This document shows positions 25,928-35,211 of a stretch of 40,044 nt of DNA, one piece after another. This DNA comes from Nostocales cyanobacterium LEGE 12452 (lineage in GTDB: Bacteria; Cyanobacteriota; Cyanobacteriia; Cyanobacteriales; Nostocaceae). The stretch's first letter is position 1. Every line of letters starts with the position of its first letter. Under the pieces are notes generated by a model. That model searched no databases. It had not been told where the DNA came from and saw only the letters and a program-made list of their open reading frames with translations. A program made the translations under genes and the position numbers. The stretch covers positions 1 to 40,044 of the forward strand of contig JADEXV010000043.1 of the NCBI GenBank assembly GCA_015206945.1, written 5' to 3'.

Positions 25928-26899
25928 ATGGTGGCTGACGTAATCGACAATTCAGTTCCCGTTACTGTTCTTACAGGCTATTTGGGAGCAGGTAAAACGA
26001 CTCTACTCAATCACATCCTCACCTACGAACACGGCAAAAAAGTTGCTGTGATTGTCAATGAATTTGGGGAAGTGGGTATTGATAATCAATTGATTATCGA
26101 TGCAGATGAAGAAATTTTTGAAATGAATAATGGCTGTATCTGTTGTACAGTACGCGGCGATTTAATTCGCATCATTGGCAACTTGATGAAGCGGCGCGAT
26201 AAATTTGACCATTTAGTAATTGAAACAACTGGATTAGCCGATCCTGCACCAGTAATTCAGACATTTTTTGTTGATGAAGACTTACAAAGCCAACTGTCTC
26301 TAGACGCAGTGGTGACAGTTGTAGATGCCAAACATATTTGGCAGCACTGGGATGCAGACGAAGCCCAAGAACAGATTGCCTTTGCCGATGTAATTTTACT
26401 TAATAAAACAGATTTGGTAGCGCCAGAAGAGTTGAATGAATTAGAAAAACGGATTCGGGCGATGAATGCGATCGCAAAAATCTACCGTACCCAAAATTCT
26501 GAACTAGGGATGGATGCTTTATTAGGTGTAAAAGCATTTGATTTAGATCGGGCATTAGAAATCGATCCAGATTTCTTAGGCGAAGATGCCCACGTACACG
26601 ATGAAACTGTCTTTTCTGTGGCTTTAGTAGAAGCAGGTGCAGTTGATGGAGAAAAATTAAACACTTGGCTTTCGGAGTTACTGCGTACCCAAGGGCCAGA
26701 TATTTTTCGGATGAAAGGCATTTTAAATATTGCTGGAGAAGATAATCGATTTGTATTCCAAGGAGTACACATGATATTTGATGGCAAACCCGATCGCCCC
26801 TGGAAACCAAGTGAAACCCCCAAAAACGAACTAGTATTCATCGGTCGCAACCTTGATGCAGCCAGACTCAAGCAAGATTTTCTTGCTTGTCTAGCGTAA
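25928..26899 (+). CDS. COG0523 (CobW/ZNG-like) GTPase, putative zinc metallochaperone
   Basis: 323 residues. Walker A GYLGAGKTT (17-25), the metal-binding CxCC motif in NNGCICCTVRGDL (C70, C72, C73), IETTGLADPAPV, and the guanine-specifying NKTD in VILLNKTDL are all present. The C-terminal CobW domain includes HVHDETVFSV and ends normally. GTPases of this family deliver zinc or other metals to client proteins under limitation. The Zur box 29 bases upstream supports zinc rather than cobalt. In Anabaena a Zur-regulated COG0523 gene is known, and this is the likely counterpart. A WD40 gene follows after a repeat. Confidence 0.92.
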   Translation: MVADVIDNSVPVTVLTGYLGAGKTTLLNHILTYEHGKKVAVIVNEFGEVGIDNQLIIDADEEIFEMNNGCICCTVRGDLIRIIGNLMKRRDKFDHLVIETTGLADPAPVIQTFFVDEDLQSQLSLDAVVTVVDAKHIWQHWDADEAQEQIAFADVILLNKTDLVAPEELNELEKRIRAMNAIAKIYRTQNSELGMDALLGVKAFDLDRALEIDPDFLGEDAHVHDETVFSVALVEAGAVDGEKLNTWLSELLRTQGPDIFRMKGILNIAGEDNRFVFQGVHMIFDGKPDRPWKPSETPKNELVFIGRNLDAARLKQDFLACLA

Positions 26900-26904
26900 A
26901 TAGA

Positions 26905-26974
26905 AAGTTAGGAGTTATGAGTGATGAGTTATAAATTCCTAACTTCTAACTTCTAACTCCTAACTCCTAACTTC
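26905..26974. repeat. Short inverted/tandem repeat between the COG0523 and WD40 genes
   Basis: GTTAGGAGTTATGAGTGATGAG is answered by repeated CTAACTTCTAACTCCTAAC units. This is the same type as the repeat after prmC. It can form a long hairpin that may weaken transcription into the WD40 gene. Confidence 0.75.
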
Positions 26975-26985
26975 TCCACATAACT

Positions 26986-28047
26986 ATGAACACTACAACC
27001 AGCAAATCTAAGGAATTTGAACAACACTATTCGGGGACACTTTCAGATTATGTAACTGCGATCGCTTGGTCGCCACAAGGTAAAACTTTAGCAGCAACTT
27101 CCGCCGCCGGTGAAGTAGTTTTGTGGAATGATGGCGAACTCACAACCTTACAAACTGGTAACGGTAAATCAGTAGACTGTCTAGCTTTTTCACCAGATGG
27201 AAAATTTTTAGCTGTTGGTGGACAAGATGGACAGGTGAAAATTTGGCGCGATACTGAATTAATCGCCACGTTAGAAAATGCTCCTGCATGGGTTGACAAG
27301 CTAGCTTGGAATTACACCAGTAACCAACTGGCTTTTAGTTTGGGGCGTTATGTCCAAGTCTGGGATGCAGATACTCGTGAAATTGTCGTGACACTGAATT
27401 TTGACAACTCTTCAGTATTGGGTATAGATTGGCGCATTGATGGACAATACTTAGCCATTAGTGGTTACAAGGGAGTCAAAATTTGGCACAGTCAAAACTG
27501 GGATGAAGAACCATACAACCTAGATATGACTACTGTCAGCGTAGCGATGGCTTGGTCGCCCGATGGCAAATTCCTGGCTTCTGGCAATATGGATCGTAGT
27601 GTCACCGTGTTGGAATGGAATAACCCCGATCCTTGGGTGATGCGCGGCTTTCCTGGGAAAATTCGCCAATTGGCATGGTCAGAAGCTATGACCAAAGTAG
27701 GTGCGCCAATATTGGCATCTTCTAGCGTTGAAGGTATTGTAGTTTGGGAAAAGTTAGAGGATGATACTTTAGGTTGGGAAGCGCGAGTATTAACAAATCA
27801 TGTGGGTGTGATTAATGCGATCGCCTTTGCACCCAAAAGCTTCCTGCTCGCTTCTGCTGCTGCTGACGGTTGGTTATGTTTGTGGAACAAAGCCAAGGAA
27901 GTATCCCAAATTATCACAGGTGTCTCAGCAGGATTTTCCACCCTAGCTTGGCATCCCCAAGGTAAGTTACTGGCCGCAGGCGGTGAGCAGGGCGAATTAC
28001 TTGTATGGTCAAAGGTTTTGCGGGGTCAAGGATTTGGGCGTAGTTAA
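26986..28047 (+). CDS. WD40 repeat protein
   Basis: 353 residues forming about seven WD units. Examples are YVTAIAWSPQGKTLAATSAAGEVVLWN, VDCLAFSPDGKFLAVGGQDGQVKIW, VAMAWSPDGKFLASGNMDRSVTVLEW, INAIAFAPKSFLLASAAADGWLCLW and STLAWHPQGKLLAAGGEQGELLVW. That suits one complete beta-propeller. There is no signal peptide or second domain, so it is a cytosolic scaffold of unknown partner. It lies 86 bp after the COG0523 gene on the same strand and may be part of the Zur-controlled transcript, which would suggest a role with zinc-dependent proteins. Confidence 0.9.
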   Translation: MNTTTSKSKEFEQHYSGTLSDYVTAIAWSPQGKTLAATSAAGEVVLWNDGELTTLQTGNGKSVDCLAFSPDGKFLAVGGQDGQVKIWRDTELIATLENAPAWVDKLAWNYTSNQLAFSLGRYVQVWDADTREIVVTLNFDNSSVLGIDWRIDGQYLAISGYKGVKIWHSQNWDEEPYNLDMTTVSVAMAWSPDGKFLASGNMDRSVTVLEWNNPDPWVMRGFPGKIRQLAWSEAMTKVGAPILASSSVEGIVVWEKLEDDTLGWEARVLTNHVGVINAIAFAPKSFLLASAAADGWLCLWNKAKEVSQIITGVSAGFSTLAWHPQGKLLAAGGEQGELLVWSKVLRGQGFGRS

Positions 28048-28125
28048 GCAATACTCAGTAATTAAAGTTGAACCTCAGCAATTTTTTGGCTATGCTGTAT
28101 CAACAAAGGTATCTTTATGTAAATT

Positions 28126-28398
28126 ATGAACATAGTCAAACTGATTTTACTTGCTTGTCCTGCATTTCTGATATCCATGCTGCTGATAGTCAATCCAGCA
28201 CACGCATCCAGCCTGAAATCTACTTATGCTACCCAAATTATGACGGTAGTATCTACACAACAAATTCCCGATCTGGCAACACCACACTTGATTCAAACAT
28301 CTAATCCGATTATTGATCAACTTGGTTGCAATTGTGCCAACTGTGTTCAGTCTAAATTTCAGTCTTTACAAGGCAAGCTGCCATCTGTCGGTTTTTAA
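28126..28398 (+). CDS. Small secreted Cys-containing protein, function unknown
   Basis: 90 residues. The first 27 form a clear signal peptide (KLILLACPAFLISMLLIVNPAHA). The mature part is short and polar, with a cluster GCNCANC near residues 68-74. Three closely spaced Cys could bind a metal or form disulphides. It is not assigned to a named family. It follows the COG0523-WD40 pair and ends at a good terminator, so it may be the last gene of that transcript. Confidence 0.72.
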   Translation: MNIVKLILLACPAFLISMLLIVNPAHASSLKSTYATQIMTVVSTQQIPDLATPHLIQTSNPIIDQLGCNCANCVQSKFQSLQGKLPSVGF

Positions 28399-28425
28399 TA
28401 AACTTAGGAGTTATAAATATTATCG

Positions 28426-28450
28426 GGGCACAGCATTGCTGTGCCCTTAT
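28426..28450 (+). terminator. Intrinsic terminator
   Basis: GGGCACAGC and GCTGTGCCC pair exactly around an ATT loop and are followed by TTATTAATTTTA. It closes the COG0523-WD40-small protein unit. Confidence 0.8.
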
Positions 28451-28727
28451 TAATTTTATAAGCTTTTTGTACGTAAGTATCGCACTGGTTGCAGCATAAT
28501 TATTAATGATATTCGCTAAAAGTCACGCCTGAAAAACGAAGTAGGAAAGTTGTTAAGTGAATCCCTGGATACTGAGAAAGCTGCTGGTAAAGTAGTAAGG
28601 TTGGTGCAATCGCCATCTGCATCCAAGCTGTTAAGCTCTTGTTAAAAGAGCTAGTCCGGGGATTAGAAAACTTGCTAGAGTGAACAGAGTTAGCCTTAAT
28701 GTCTAATCGCCAAAACCTATACATCTC

Positions 28728-30332
28728 ATGGATTTTGCTAATATTGCATCCCAGCTAAACGCTGGAACGATTTTGCCAGAGGGGATTGTTATTCTCACCC
28801 TCTTGGGGGTTTTGATTGTTGATTTGATTTTGGGGCGTACATCCGCACGCTGGATTGGATATCTAGCGATCGCAGGTTTATTTGCTTCGATTGTCGCCCT
28901 CTATTTTCAATGGGACTCTCCTAATCCCATCGGTTTTACCGGTAGCTTTAATAGTGATGACCTGAGTATCGTCTTTCGCGGTATTATTGCCTTGTCTGCG
29001 ATTGTGACTATACTGATGTCAATTCGCTACGTTGAGCAGAGCGGCACTGCTTTAGCCGAATTCATCGCTATTTTGCTGAGTGCTACTCTAGGAGGGATGT
29101 TTTTATCCGGGGCTAGTGAGTTGGTGATGATTTTCATCTCCCTAGAAACCCTGAGTATCTCCTCTTACTTGTTGACAGGATATACCAAGCGTGACCCCCG
29201 CTCCAATGAAGCGGCGCTGAAATATTTGTTAATTGGAGCTTCCAGTACAGCAATATTTTTGTACGGTGTATCCCTGCTGTATGGACTATCGGGAGGACAA
29301 ACTGAACTTAGTGGGATCGCTAATGGCATTGCCACAGCAAAAGTGGGACAATCTTTAGGTTTAGTGATTGCCCTAGTATTTGCGATCGCAGGTATTGGCT
29401 TCAAAATCTCCGCTGCACCCTTCCACCAGTGGACACCAGACGTTTACGAAGGCGCTCCCACCCCAGTCATCGCCTTTTTATCTGTCGGTTCCAAAGCAGC
29501 TGGGTTTGCCCTAGCCATCCGCTTGTTGATAACAGCCTTCCCCCTTGTTGCTGACGAGTGGAGGTTTGTCTTCACTGCTCTGGCTGTTCTCAGCATGATT
29601 TTGGGTAACGTAGTCGCCCTAGCTCAAACCAGCATGAAACGGATGCTAGCTTATTCATCCATTGCCCAAGCTGGATTTGTGATGATTGGCTTAATTGCTG
29701 GTACACAGGCAGGGTATGCCAGTATGATATTTTACTTACTGGTTTATCTGTTCATGAACCTGTGCGGCTTTACCTGCATCATCCTGTTTTCACTGCGGAC
29801 AGGAACCGACCAGATTGCCGAATACTCTGGTTTATATCAAAAAGACCCACTCCTAACACTGGCGTTGAGTATCTCCCTGCTTTCCTTGGGTGGTATTCCA
29901 CCATTAGCTGGATTTTTCGGCAAGATTTACTTATTCTGGGCTGGTTGGCAAGCAGGACTTTATTGGTTAGTTTTGCTGGGCTTAGTTACCAGCGTCGTCT
30001 CCATCTACTACTACATTCGCGTAGTTAAAATGATGGTAGTCAAAGAACCCCATGAAATGTCCGACGCGGTTAAGAATTATCCACAAGTGCGTTGGGATTT
30101 GCCTGGACTCAGACCTTTGCAGGTCGGGTTGGTGGTAACATTAATTGCCACTTCCATAGCAGGGATTTTGTCAAATCCACTGTTTACATTGGCTAACAAT
30201 TCTATCTCCAATACCCCATTTTTGCAAGCAACAATCAACACTAATGTAAAAGCACAAAATCTCCTGCTTTTACCAAAGTTAGATTCGGTTAGTCAGTCTG
30301 AATCCTCTGTTGATTCTACTGCCAAGATATAA
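28728..30332 (+). CDS. ndhB: NAD(P)H-quinone oxidoreductase (NDH-1) subunit 2
   Basis: A membrane subunit of the cyanobacterial NDH-1 complex in thylakoids. It takes part in respiration, cyclic electron flow and CO2 uptake, with an antiporter-like proton channel. The 534 residues contain about 14 membrane spans. Conserved motifs are [80 protein letters not shown] and [16 protein letters not shown]. The C-terminal tail after the last span (about 40 polar residues) is slightly longer than usual. It is monocistronic and convergent with the PAS-kinase gene across a shared hairpin. Confidence 0.97.
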   Translation: MDFANIASQLNAGTILPEGIVILTLLGVLIVDLILGRTSARWIGYLAIAGLFASIVALYFQWDSPNPIGFTGSFNSDDLSIVFRGIIALSAIVTILMSIRYVEQSGTALAEFIAILLSATLGGMFLSGASELVMIFISLETLSISSYLLTGYTKRDPRSNEAALKYLLIGASSTAIFLYGVSLLYGLSGGQTELSGIANGIATAKVGQSLGLVIALVFAIAGIGFKISAAPFHQWTPDVYEGAPTPVIAFLSVGSKAAGFALAIRLLITAFPLVADEWRFVFTALAVLSMILGNVVALAQTSMKRMLAYSSIAQAGFVMIGLIAGTQAGYASMIFYLLVYLFMNLCGFTCIILFSLRTGTDQIAEYSGLYQKDPLLTLALSISLLSLGGIPPLAGFFGKIYLFWAGWQAGLYWLVLLGLVTSVVSIYYYIRVVKMMVVKEPHEMSDAVKNYPQVRWDLPGLRPLQVGLVVTLIATSIAGILSNPLFTLANNSISNTPFLQATINTNVKAQNLLLLPKLDSVSQSESSVDSTAKI

Positions 30333-30365
30333 CCGAGCCTCAGCCATACTTTGTACTTAAAGACA

Positions 30366-30393
30366 CGCCTGTTTGCTAATTAGCAGACAGGCG
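30366..30393. terminator. Bidirectional terminator between ndhB and the PAS-kinase gene
   Basis: CGCCTGTTTGCTAA and TTAGCAGACAGGCG form a 14-bp stem with one G-T mismatch. It sits between convergent genes, with T-rich sequence on the ndhB side (TTGTTATATCTTTT). Confidence 0.82.
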
Positions 30394-30417
30394 TTGTTAT
30401 ATCTTTTAACTGAAATT

Positions 30418-31809
30418 TTATGAGACTGATTGAATAGGTATTTTAATTACAAACTTTGCACCTTTTTCTGGAACAGAAAAACAATTAAGTTGCCCGTTAT
30501 GCTTTTCAACTATAATTTGATAGCTTATATATAGCCCTAGTCCAGTACCTTTTCCCACACTTTTAGTGGTAAAAAACGGATCGAATAGCTTTGAGCGAAC
30601 TTGTTCATTTATCCCCAAACCATTATCAGCAATACTAATGGCTATCCATTTTTCATCAAGTAGCTCAGTTTTAATTTGAATTTGGGGATTATTATTTATC
30701 AGTTTTTGGCTTTCAGTTTTTTGTGTATTTACTTTTGAATACTGACTGTTGAGTGCTGATGCTTCCAATGCATCAATCGCATTAGCCAGAATATTCATAA
30801 ATACTTGATTGAGTTGACCAGGATAGCAAGTTACATTCGGTAGTTTACTATATTTTTTGATAACTTTGATTTCTGGGTACTCATGCCTTGCTTGCAGGCG
30901 ATGCTCCAAAATCATTAAAGTACTATCAATTCCTTCATGAATATTGACTTGCTTAAGTTCTGCTTCATCCAGCCTGGAAAAATTACGTAGTGATTTAACA
31001 ATTTCCTGAATGCGTTCTGTTCCCACTTTCATGGACTGGAAGAGTTTAGTTATATCTTGAATCAAAAAATCTAAATCTATTTCTTCTACTTGCCGTTGGA
31101 TTTCTGGAAGAGTATTTGGAAAAGCTTGTTGATAAATTTCGACTAATTTCAGTAAATCTTGAGTGTATTTATGAGCGTGGTGAAGGTTCCCATAAATAAA
31201 ACTCACGGGGTTATTAATTTCATGAGCAATACCAGCAACCATCTGACCTAAACTAGACATTTTCTCAGCTTGGATAAGCTGAGTTTGGGTAAGTTGTAGT
31301 TCATTGAGTGTGTCTTGTAAAGCAGTTGTACGTTCCTCAACCCGAATTTCTAGCTCTTGATTCGCTTTCTTGAGTGCTTCCTCTGCTTGTTTTCGTCTCT
31401 GAACTTCTTTGGCTAACTCATCAATTTTTTCGTTCAACAGAACGAAATTACTACTGGCTAAAACTCTATTTTCCAAGCGTAAGAGAATTAAAGCTGAAGA
31501 TTCAGGAGACCAAGGTTGAATAACTGCTCCTTGACTACGACATATTAAGGTTTGTCCATCATTCATTCGTAAAGTCAAAGAGCCAATCACCATCGCCCTA
31601 CTACTTGAACAAGCTTGTAAATACTTTACAATATCGTTGCTAGACTCAGTTACGAGTTCAAAGAGCATTTTTCCTCGCAGTTCTTGACGGCGCAACCCCA
31701 GAATATCTGCTACTGGTTGATTCGTCGCTAACAACTGACCCTCTCCACTTACCAGAAGTAAAGGTTCTGGTAAAACTCTGGCAAATTCAAGAAATTGTTC
31801 AGGAGTCAT
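30418..31809 (-). CDS. PAS-domain sensor histidine kinase
   Basis: From the ATG at 31809 (preceded by GGAAGC) this is 463 residues; a GTG 45 bases upstream is less likely. An N-terminal PAS domain ([31 protein letters not shown], about 9-110) is followed by a coiled coil (125-185). The HisKA box is [17 protein letters not shown] (H196). The HATPase domain has the N-box [27 protein letters not shown] and a C-terminal [12 protein letters not shown]. It is soluble, with no membrane span. The kinase core closely resembles the two kinases upstream in the cluster. The partner regulator is not certain. Confidence 0.92.
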   Translation of the reverse strand: MTPEQFLEFARVLPEPLLLVSGEGQLLATNQPVADILGLRRQELRGKMLFELVTESSNDIVKYLQACSSSRAMVIGSLTLRMNDGQTLICRSQGAVIQPWSPESSALILLRLENRVLASSNFVLLNEKIDELAKEVQRRKQAEEALKKANQELEIRVEERTTALQDTLNELQLTQTQLIQAEKMSSLGQMVAGIAHEINNPVSFIYGNLHHAHKYTQDLLKLVEIYQQAFPNTLPEIQRQVEEIDLDFLIQDITKLFQSMKVGTERIQEIVKSLRNFSRLDEAELKQVNIHEGIDSTLMILEHRLQARHEYPEIKVIKKYSKLPNVTCYPGQLNQVFMNILANAIDALEASALNSQYSKVNTQKTESQKLINNNPQIQIKTELLDEKWIAISIADNGLGINEQVRSKLFDPFFTTKSVGKGTGLGLYISYQIIVEKHNGQLNCFSVPEKGAKFVIKIPIQSVS

Positions 31810-31895
31810 GGAGCTTCCACTTTCACGGTTTGACTCTACTTTACATATCTGCACTAAGCTTAATCCTGGAGTTATTTTGTTTGATGCTGAAGGAT

Positions 31896-32438
31896 TTACA
31901 CAGATTCTATTCCCTTAAAGTATTCTCTACCTTCTGCATCTTCTGCCTCTTCTGTAAGTTTTAAGTAAACAATAACTTTACATCCAGAATAACCTTGTGC
32001 TATCGTCTCTTGCAATTCTACTTTCGCATATCCCAGATTATTAGCTGCGATCGTTCCAAAAACGTTTGAGGTCATCATGCACATGGCAGGGCGATTAAGT
32101 ACTTTGTCGCCAAATGGGCAAACACGGTTGCCAAAGACAATTTTTTCATCATTCTGCTCAATCACATAAAAATCGCCCTGGATTCGTTTTTTTAAATCAA
32201 TCAAGACATTAGCTACCTGCTTACGAGAAAGGTTAGAGATTTCCAGAGCAGATTTATAATCTTGGTTAATCTGCCTTCCCATCCTTTCACCAACAACGCT
32301 AATAAATCCCGAAGCTTCCTCTAAACCAACTACATCCTGCAAAGTACCAGATAATTCTCGGATTAGTGTACGTAAAAATATGTCGCGTTCTAAAGAAAGA
32401 TTAAGCGTAGCCATTGAGTGCTTGGGTGCATTGATCAT
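31896..32438 (-). CDS. Methanogen-output-domain-1-like signalling protein
   Basis: 180 residues. I read it as a stand-alone domain of the MetOD1 kind seen as output or sensor module in two-component proteins; the assignment is from general resemblance only. The N-terminus is helical ([20 protein letters not shown]). The C-terminal half has conserved-looking Cys: C107 in NRVCPFGD, C120 in [13 protein letters not shown] and C153 in SGCKVIVYL. These could bind a metal, cluster or thiol ligand. It lies 86 bp upstream of the PAS-kinase gene on the same strand, so the two probably form one unit. A start at the second Met (32414) is possible. Confidence 0.6.
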   Translation of the reverse strand: MINAPKHSMATLNLSLERDIFLRTLIRELSGTLQDVVGLEEASGFISVVGERMGRQINQDYKSALEISNLSRKQVANVLIDLKKRIQGDFYVIEQNDEKIVFGNRVCPFGDKVLNRPAMCMMTSNVFGTIAANNLGYAKVELQETIAQGYSGCKVIVYLKLTEEAEDAEGREYFKGIESV

Positions 32439-32967
32439 AAATTTTGAGAATATAATCTTGGAAGTACAGTTATAGAGTTCCCAAAAATGCCTCTAAAGTA
32501 ACTACTTAATCTTTTTATTCTGAGAATTTGATGTTTTTTGGTTTGAATAAAAAATAATCTCCATAACAAATCTGATCTTTATCATAGTGACAGTTTACGG
32601 TTTTGCATAGTCTCTTCCTTCTATGTTACGTCCCCATTATCCTTTCTAACCCTCCTTAAAAAGTAGGAAATTAGATCAAGTCTTAAAAAGGTTAGCTAGC
32701 AAAATATTAAGCATTTTCCTATTAGCAGTGGGCTTGAGTTAGGAGAACATTGTTAACAAGAAATATAATTTATTATTAAATCATGCATAAATATACTTGT
32801 TCACAATCAGGATAAAATTTTCTCTTTTATATAAATAAACTTTTTTGCTTTGAAAGCATAACTAATTGTGAGGGATAAAATATTAATATTTTGGTTAATA
32901 CAAATTGCTAATAAACATTTAACATATTTATTTGTAAATATTTATAATTACTTCTGTATTTGCTATT
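32439..32967. other. AT-rich gap inside the signalling cluster
   Basis: About 530 strongly AT-rich bases with no gene seen. It separates the REC-kinase/FIST/kinase operon from the MetOD1-like/PAS-kinase pair and probably holds the promoter of the latter. Confidence 0.6.
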
Positions 32968-34011
32968 TTAATAAATAGGTATAGTAATTATAAATTCAGT
33001 TCCTTTTCCTAATATAGAATTTACTTCTAGAGATCCTTTATGTTTTTTTACAATTATTTGATACGCAATTGATAATCCTAATCCTGTTCCTTTTCCCACA
33101 GGTTTTGTTGTGAATAAATGATCAAACATTTTTTGCTGAACATCAGCAGATATTCCCACCCCATTATCTTGAATTCGAATCGAGACATGATTCTTATCTT
33201 CAGTTAGGGCAGTATGAATTGTAATTTTATTACAATTTAACTTAATCTCATTAAAACTCAATCCAGCATTAGACTCATCTAAAGCATCAATGGCATTTGC
33301 CAAGAGATTCATAAATACCTGATTCAATTGTCCTGGAAAGCATTCTACTAAAGGAAATTCTTCGTAATATTGAACTACTTGAATAGCAGGACGAATTTTA
33401 TTAGCTTGTAAACGGTGCTTGAGAATGAGGAGAGTATTGTTAATACCTTCATGAATATTAAACAGAACTTTTTGTTCTGTATCTGCTCTGGAGAAAGTTC
33501 GCAGACTGTCGCTAATATTGGAAATACGATCTGTACCTTCTCTCATTGAGGAAATGAGTTTAGGTAGATCCTCACGTAAATATTCTAGATCAATCATTTT
33601 AATTGTTTCTTGAATTTGCTGAGATGCTTTGGGATAGGTTTGCTGATAGAGGTCAATTAGATGTAATAAATTCTCAATATACTCTTTCGCTGGAGTCAGA
33701 TTACCTGCAATAAACCCAACTGGGTTATTAATCTCATGAGCTACATCCGCTACCATACTTCCTAAAGTAGACATCTTATTCTCCATTATCTGAAGATTAA
33801 GCAGCATCATTTCTAGCTCATGGCTTCTTTCTTCTAATTTATTTTGATATTCTTTTAGTTCATCAATTACTCTTCTGAGTAAAGATTCTTTTTTTTGATT
33901 TGTTTCTTCAAGTCTTCTCCGGTCTGATTCAGAACGCTCTAATTTCTTTTGGATAATTCTATTGGCTTTTTTTAATTCCTTAATTTCTTGTTGATAATCT
34001 AATATTTCCAT
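32968..34011 (-). CDS. Histidine kinase with only a coiled-coil input region
   Basis: 347 residues. A long N-terminal coiled coil (about 1-80) replaces any sensor domain. The HisKA box is [17 protein letters not shown] (H92), and the HATPase part has [27 protein letters not shown] and GKGTEFIITIPI. The gene starts six bases after the FIST gene stop, so the two are translationally linked. The FIST protein is then the likely sensor for this kinase. It is most similar to the kinase part of the REC-kinase two genes upstream, which suggests a local duplication around the FIST gene. Confidence 0.9.
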   Translation of the reverse strand: MEILDYQQEIKELKKANRIIQKKLERSESDRRRLEETNQKKESLLRRVIDELKEYQNKLEERSHELEMMLLNLQIMENKMSTLGSMVADVAHEINNPVGFIAGNLTPAKEYIENLLHLIDLYQQTYPKASQQIQETIKMIDLEYLREDLPKLISSMREGTDRISNISDSLRTFSRADTEQKVLFNIHEGINNTLLILKHRLQANKIRPAIQVVQYYEEFPLVECFPGQLNQVFMNLLANAIDALDESNAGLSFNEIKLNCNKITIHTALTEDKNHVSIRIQDNGVGISADVQQKMFDHLFTTKPVGKGTGLGLSIAYQIIVKKHKGSLEVNSILGKGTEFIITIPIY

Positions 34012-34017
34012 TAATTT

Positions 34018-35169
34018 TTACTGATTTCCTAAAATTAAAGTCACAAAACTTTCATTGTGGAATTGCGTCTGGCTAATTCCATCTATAGGAGCAATTTCTC
34101 CATAAGAATAAAATCCACAGGCAGGTAAATAGTCAGTCAGACAAAGTTTTGTATTCTGATATTCTTCTTGTGCCCTAGTACCAAGTATTTGCCGACGAGC
34201 TACACATGAAAAAAGTAAAACAGCACTTGGCTCTGTACCAGGATAATTATTTAAGGCATTCATAAATGATGCTTTGGAAGCTGCTAAAATATCTTCATAA
34301 TCTGCTTCAGAAATTTGAATAATTGCTTGATTGGGAATATCTCCAAAAAAGGTTATACTACTAGATTCTTGATTGTAAGCAATAGGTGCTCTTATATAAA
34401 AATTTTCTTCATTCTCATCAAACACTGCTAGTGGATATTCCATTGAAGGTGGAAGCAAACCTAGATAATTATGATAAAAATCTAAAGCTGGTTTACCATC
34501 TATTTCATAGACTATGTTTTTATCTACCTTAGTCACTTTGCTTGTTTGACCAATGGGATGCCAACCACTTGCAACAGCGTGAGAAAACAATATTGTGCCG
34601 GAAAAAAGCAGGATTGGTACAGAATCACTTAATACTTCTGTTTTAAAAAATTGATATGTATTTTGATATCTTGATTGATCGCCTGCCAAACCACCGAATA
34701 TTGGCACATATTGACCAAGAGCTAGCTTTAAGCCATTTAATATAGAGACACCACTAGTTGTGAGACTCTCTGGATGAGTTAAGCATAGCTTTGGAGATGC
34801 AGTACTTTTTGCTTTAGCTTGCTCCACAGCTTGTTTAGTTGCAGTAATTGGATCGTCTGAAACTTTGCGTCCAACTCCTGCATAAATTTCAACTTCATCT
34901 GAGCAAAACAACATCAAAGTGATTGAGTCTTGCTGAAACTCTAAGACTGAAGAAATTTCTCCATCTGTTGTTCCACCAATCAACTCAATCCCCGGAAAAA
35001 CCCGATCGATTTGCTGCAAAATGAGAGAATGATCAAAATCAATTGCAGCAAAAATAATCCCAGCTTTTGGTATATCTCCTGCAAGAGAACTGGCACATTG
35101 GTGAAGAACTTCTTCAACTGCTGCTAGAGAATCTGGATCGTTACTGTGACCTACTACTGCCTTGAACAT
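34018..35169 (-). CDS. FIST domain sensor protein
   Basis: 383 residues with both halves of the FIST module. The N-terminal half has LIGGTTDGEISSV and DSITLMLFCSDEVEIYAGVG; YVPIFGGLAGDQSRYQNTYQFF links to the C-terminal half with PSAVLLFSCVARRQILG and LPACGFYSYGEIAPI. FIST domains are predicted to bind small ligands such as amino acids and are usually linked to two-component or chemotaxis proteins. There is no signal peptide, so it acts in the cytosol. It is sandwiched between two histidine kinase genes (42 and six bases away), which makes a sensor-kinase complex likely. Confidence 0.92.
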   Translation of the reverse strand: MFKAVVGHSNDPDSLAAVEEVLHQCASSLAGDIPKAGIIFAAIDFDHSLILQQIDRVFPGIELIGGTTDGEISSVLEFQQDSITLMLFCSDEVEIYAGVGRKVSDDPITATKQAVEQAKAKSTASPKLCLTHPESLTTSGVSILNGLKLALGQYVPIFGGLAGDQSRYQNTYQFFKTEVLSDSVPILLFSGTILFSHAVASGWHPIGQTSKVTKVDKNIVYEIDGKPALDFYHNYLGLLPPSMEYPLAVFDENEENFYIRAPIAYNQESSSITFFGDIPNQAIIQISEADYEDILAASKASFMNALNNYPGTEPSAVLLFSCVARRQILGTRAQEEYQNTKLCLTDYLPACGFYSYGEIAPIDGISQTQFHNESFVTLILGNQ

Positions 35170-35211
35170 AAATTTATTTATTATGTTGATAAAGGGAACT
35201 TACTATAGTTA

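Noticed and set aside
28503..28724. Minus-strand 73-codon ORF upstream of ndhB
   Set aside because: No start signal or protein-like pattern; it covers the ndhB leader.
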